The notes under the pieces: generated by a model
Seen by the model: the letters and a program-made list of their open reading frames with translations, nothing else
Database searches by the model: none
What the model was told of the DNA's origin: nothing
Position numbers and translations under genes: made by a program
Shown here: piece after piece, positions 6,873 through 9,666 of the stretch
Layout: every line of letters begins with the position of its first letter
How positions within the stretch are numbered: position 1 is the stretch's first letter
NCBI GenBank assembly: GCA_002690625.1
Contig: NZFJ01000032.1
Coordinates: 1-9,666, forward strand
DNA length: 9,666 nucleotides
Direction: 5' to 3'
Source of the DNA: Rickettsiales bacterium
GTDB taxonomy: Bacteria > Pseudomonadota > Alphaproteobacteria > TMED109 > TMED131

Positions 6873-8093
6873 ATGAATTATGAAAAATATTTTAAAAGTG
6901 TAATTAGTAAAATTAAGCAAGAAGGGCGTTATAGAATATTTATAGATATTTTAAGAAATGTGCAAAACTTCCCTAAAGCTACTAGATTTAAAAATAATGT
7001 TATCCAAAATGAAGAAGTTACTGTTTGGTGTAGTAATGATTATTTAGGAATGGGACAAAATACAAACGTCATAAATGCAATGAAAGAAGCTTTAGATAAA
7101 TGTGGAGCCGGCTCTGGAGGGACTAGAAATATATCTGGTACAACACATTATCATGTTCTACTAGAAAAAGAACTTGCTGAATTACATAATAAAGAGTCTG
7201 CTTTATTATTTACATCGGGTTATATTTCTAATGAAGCCACTTTGTCTACTCTGGCGGGAACTTTGCCTAATTGCTATGTTTTTTCTGATGAGTTAAATCA
7301 CTCATCTATGATCCAAGGGATAAGGTCTAGTGGTGCCAAAAAAATTATTTTTAAGCATAACGATATAGATGATTTAAAAAAAAAGATTGAAGAAATAGAT
7401 AAAAAAATTCCTAAAATTATTGCATTTGAGTCTGTTTATTCAATGGATGGAGATATTGCTCCAGTAGAAAAAATCGCTGAAATAGCTAAAAAGTATAAAG
7501 CCTTATCATATTTAGATGAAGTTCATGCTGTAGGAATGTATGGTAATAAAGGAGGAGGAATTTCTCAAGAGATTGGCATGAGCGATGAAATAGATATTAT
7601 AGAAGGTACACTTGCAAAAGCCTATGGCGTAATGGGTGGTTATATTTCAGGCAACAAATATTTAGTTGATACTATTCGATCTTTTGCTTCGGGTTTTATT
7701 TTTACTACTTCTATTCCACCTTCAATAGCTGCGGGAGCTATAGAATCTGTTAAACATTTAAAAAATAGTAATGTAGAAAGAATAAAACAAAAAAAGTCAG
7801 TCGCAGAGTTAAAGCGTAAATTAGCACTAGTTAATATACCTGTAATAAAAAATAACAGTCATATTATTCCAATTTTAGTAGGCAACCCTGAAATGTGTAA
7901 AAAAGCATCTGATTTATTATTACAAAAGTATAATATTTATGTTCAGCCCATTAATTATCCTACAGTTCCTAGAGGAACTGAAAGACTGAGAGTAACGCCA
8001 ACGCCTTTACATAATTCAGCAATGATAAATTACTTTGTTGACTCTGTAGAGAAAGTTTGGAAGACTCTGAATTTGATAAAGAAAGTAGCATAA
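6873..8093 (+). CDS. hemA: 5-aminolevulinate synthase
   Basis: It condenses glycine with succinyl-CoA to 5-aminolevulinate, CO2 and CoA, the first and rate-setting step of heme synthesis by the C4 (Shemin) route. This 406-residue, PLP-dependent alpha-oxoamine synthase has normal length. Seen: the typical start [17 protein letters not shown] at 53-61, [17 protein letters not shown] at 78-94, [12 protein letters not shown] at 138-149, [10 protein letters not shown] at 215-224 (D215 holds the pyridine nitrogen), [13 protein letters not shown] at 245-257 with the PLP lysine K249, and the C-terminal [16 protein letters not shown] at 365-380. The last motif and the N-terminal pattern separate it from the related KBL and BioF enzymes. 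It starts 26 bases after the SDR stop and ends in TAATG, sharing one base with the symporter start. In bacteria this enzyme marks alphaproteobacteria. Confidence 0.97.
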   Translation: MNYEKYFKSVISKIKQEGRYRIFIDILRNVQNFPKATRFKNNVIQNEEVTVWCSNDYLGMGQNTNVINAMKEALDKCGAGSGGTRNISGTTHYHVLLEKELAELHNKESALLFTSGYISNEATLSTLAGTLPNCYVFSDELNHSSMIQGIRSSGAKKIIFKHNDIDDLKKKIEEIDKKIPKIIAFESVYSMDGDIAPVEKIAEIAKKYKALSYLDEVHAVGMYGNKGGGISQEIGMSDEIDIIEGTLAKAYGVMGGYISGNKYLVDTIRSFASGFIFTTSIPPSIAAGAIESVKHLKNSNVERIKQKKSVAELKRKLALVNIPVIKNNSHIIPILVGNPEMCKKASDLLLQKYNIYVQPINYPTVPRGTERLRVTPTPLHNSAMINYFVDSVEKVWKTLNLIKKVA

Positions 8094-9592
8094 TGATTAA
8101 AAGTATTTGCAGTTTTTTTATTACTATCGCTATTATACTCGTAAGCGAAAATATACTTGCTTTAGATATAGATGAAAAAATTAATGATATTATTTCACCG
8201 ATATCTGATACGGTAGTGGCAATTGTTTTCTTTTCTATTAAAATATCGGATAATATAAGCATTCCACTTATAGTCGTATGGCTTATAATAGCTGCCGTTT
8301 TCTGTACAGTATATTTTGGGTTTGTGAATATAAGACACTTTGGAACTGCAATAAAAATAATTAATAATAAAAATATAGAAAGTAAAGCTCCTGGAGAAGT
8401 AAGTCATAGGCAAGCTTTCTGGACTGCTTGTGCAGCTACAGTAGGTCTGGGTAATATTGCAGGAGTTGCTATTGCAGTAAGCTTAGGTGGCCCAGGAGCA
8501 ACTTTTTGGATGATCTTAGCTGGATTGTTAGGAATGTCTTTAAAATTTTGTGAGTGTACACTTGGGGTGAAGTATAGAGTGATAAATAAGGATGGTACTG
8601 TATCAGGAGGCCCTATGTATTATTTATCAAGAGGCCTAAAGGAAATAGGTTTAGAAACTTTAGGTAAATACTTAGCAATTTTCTTTTCTATTTGTTGTAT
8701 AGGAGGAGCGCTTGGAGGTGGAAACATGTTTCAAGCAAATCAATCTTTTCAGCAATTTTTAAATATAACAGGAGGACAGGACTCTTTTTTTGTTGATAAA
8801 GCTTGGTTATATGGTTTTGTAATGGCAATTATTTTAGGAGTTGTAATAATTGGTGGGATAAAGAGCATAGCAAGAGTTACAGAAAAACTTGTTCCTTTTA
8901 TGGCTGTTATTTATGTATTAGCTGCAATAACGATAATTATTTTAAATAGTTCACTTATAGGAGAAGCAATTAATTTAATAATAAAGGGGGCTTTTACAGG
9001 AGAAGGAGTTACAGGAGGTTTTGTAGGAGTATTAATTCAGGGTTTTAGAAGAGCAGCATTTTCAAATGAAGCAGGTTTAGGTTCCGCACCTATTGCTCAT
9101 TCAGCAGTCAAAACTAATTATCCTGTTACGGAAGGATTTGTATCATTATTAGAGCCTTTTTTAGATACAGTTATAATATGTACTATGACAGCATTAGTTA
9201 TTATAATAACGGGAATGCATTTAAATGCAAACGAGTTAAGTGGTATTGAGTTAACCTCTAAAGCTTTTGAAAAAGATATATTCTTCTTTCCTTATGTATT
9301 GGCTATAGCTTCAATACTATTTGCTTTTTCTACTATGATATCCTGGTCTTATTATGGATTAAAATCTTGGACTTATATATTTGGTAAAAATAAAAACAAT
9401 GAAAATATCTTCAAACTAATTTTTTGTTTATTTGTAATTTTTGGATCAAGTGTTAGTGTTAATTCAGTTATTGATTTATCAGATTCTATGATGTTTTTAA
9501 TGGCATTAGCTAATATAATTGGAGTATATTTATTAGCGTCTAAAGTAAAAAAAGAACTAAATATTTATCTTAAAATTAAATCAAGTGAATAA
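8093..9592 (+). CDS. Sodium:alanine/glycine symporter, AGCS family
   Basis: An inner-membrane transporter of the AGCS (SSF-unrelated, LeuT-fold) family that brings in alanine or glycine with sodium. From ATG 8093 it has 499 residues, with about ten or more hydrophobic segments plus a hydrophobic N-terminus (residues 1-23) that may be a cleaved signal ending near ILA. Family motifs: VGLGNIAGVAIAV at 117-129, GGPGATFW at 132-139, GGPMYYL at 172-178 and RRAAFSNEAGLGSAPIAHSA at 319-338. I chose ATG 8093 over an in-frame TTG at 8057, because the TTG lies inside hemA and would add 12 charged residues before the hydrophobic start, while the ATG overlaps the hemA stop by one base (TAATG), a usual arrangement for translational coupling. 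The coupling to an enzyme that consumes glycine suggests glycine as a physiological substrate, though alanine is equally compatible with the family. Confidence 0.93.
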   Translation: MIKSICSFFITIAIILVSENILALDIDEKINDIISPISDTVVAIVFFSIKISDNISIPLIVVWLIIAAVFCTVYFGFVNIRHFGTAIKIINNKNIESKAPGEVSHRQAFWTACAATVGLGNIAGVAIAVSLGGPGATFWMILAGLLGMSLKFCECTLGVKYRVINKDGTVSGGPMYYLSRGLKEIGLETLGKYLAIFFSICCIGGALGGGNMFQANQSFQQFLNITGGQDSFFVDKAWLYGFVMAIILGVVIIGGIKSIARVTEKLVPFMAVIYVLAAITIIILNSSLIGEAINLIIKGAFTGEGVTGGFVGVLIQGFRRAAFSNEAGLGSAPIAHSAVKTNYPVTEGFVSLLEPFLDTVIICTMTALVIIITGMHLNANELSGIELTSKAFEKDIFFFPYVLAIASILFAFSTMISWSYYGLKSWTYIFGKNKNNENIFKLIFCLFVIFGSSVSVNSVIDLSDSMMFLMALANIIGVYLLASKVKKELNIYLKIKSSE

Positions 9593-9666
9593 TTAATTGA
9601 TATTTATACAAAGAATTGTAACTTAATTTATATGAATAAAAATTTAAATAAAATTAACTTAAAAGA
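9593..9666. other. AT-rich tail with a short inverted repeat and a possible next gene start
   Basis: Downstream of the symporter, TACAA (9607-9611), AGAA, TTGTA (9616-9620) form a perfect 5-base inverted repeat with a 4-base loop. No T-run follows it, so it is a poor match to an intrinsic terminator. From ATG 9632 a plus-strand frame stays open to the window edge (about 11 codons, beginning MNKNLNKI); it could be the next gene, but it is too short to judge and has no clear ribosome binding site. Confidence 0.25.

Noticed and set aside
5515..8413. Minus-strand open frames at 5515-5778, 7969-8262 and 8195-8413
   Set aside because: They oppose well-supported genes (hydroxyacid dehydrogenase, hemA, symporter) and show no family motif of their own.
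9607..9620. TACAA-AGAA-TTGTA hairpin as the operon terminator
   Set aside because: The stem has only five pairs, one of them G-C, and no T-run follows, so it does not meet the pattern of an intrinsic terminator.
1..9666. Possible recoding of TGA, since no gene here ends in TGA
   Set aside because: All conserved tryptophan positions I checked use TGG, and no gene needs TGA read through. TAA preference is expected in an AT-rich genome.
1..9666. Search by eye for CRISPR arrays, insertion sequences, tRNA genes, riboswitches and defence genes
   Set aside because: Almost the whole window is filled with recognisable metabolic genes, and the only gap of note is 94 bases; nothing fitting these types was seen.

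Overview
The window is very AT-rich, with short or absent gaps between genes, TAA or TAG stops throughout and many A/T homopolymers inside genes. It carries a 5-aminolevulinate synthase (C4 or Shemin route to heme), which in bacteria points to an alphaproteobacterium. An AT-rich, streamlined marine lineage such as SAR11 or a similar group fits best; this is inference and no marker gene here fixes the species.

Layout: two divergent gene blocks share a 94-base promoter region (about 4131-4224). Leftward, in transcription order, are a Sua5-type threonylcarbamoyl-AMP synthase (tRNA t6A modification), an FAD-linked D-2-hydroxyacid dehydrogenase, and a DmdC-like acyl-CoA dehydrogenase that runs off the left edge of the window without a stop. 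Rightward are a fumarylacetoacetate hydrolase (FAH) family enzyme, an NAD(P)-dependent D-2-hydroxyacid dehydrogenase, a short-chain dehydrogenase (SDR), hemA, and a sodium:alanine/glycine symporter. Gaps in the rightward block are 20, 4 and 26 bases and then a one-base TAATG overlap, so it reads as one operon. After the symporter there are 74 bases of AT-rich sequence, with perhaps the start of another gene.

How the genes may work together: SDR plus FAH enzyme plus hydroxyacid dehydrogenases is the kind of set used in non-phosphorylating breakdown of 2-keto-3-deoxy sugar acids, where the SDR makes a 2,4-diketo acid, the FAH enzyme splits it to pyruvate plus a 2-hydroxy acid, and dehydrogenases handle the hydroxy acid. 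Separately, hemA uses glycine and is translationally coupled to a transporter of a family that carries alanine and glycine, suggesting glycine supply for heme synthesis. Both links are inferences from family and position.

No mobile element, CRISPR array, tRNA, rRNA or defence system was seen. Every gene belongs to a recognised family. The more unusual points are the operon composition, an apparent insertion just before the metal site of the FAH enzyme, and the repeats in the divergent promoter region.
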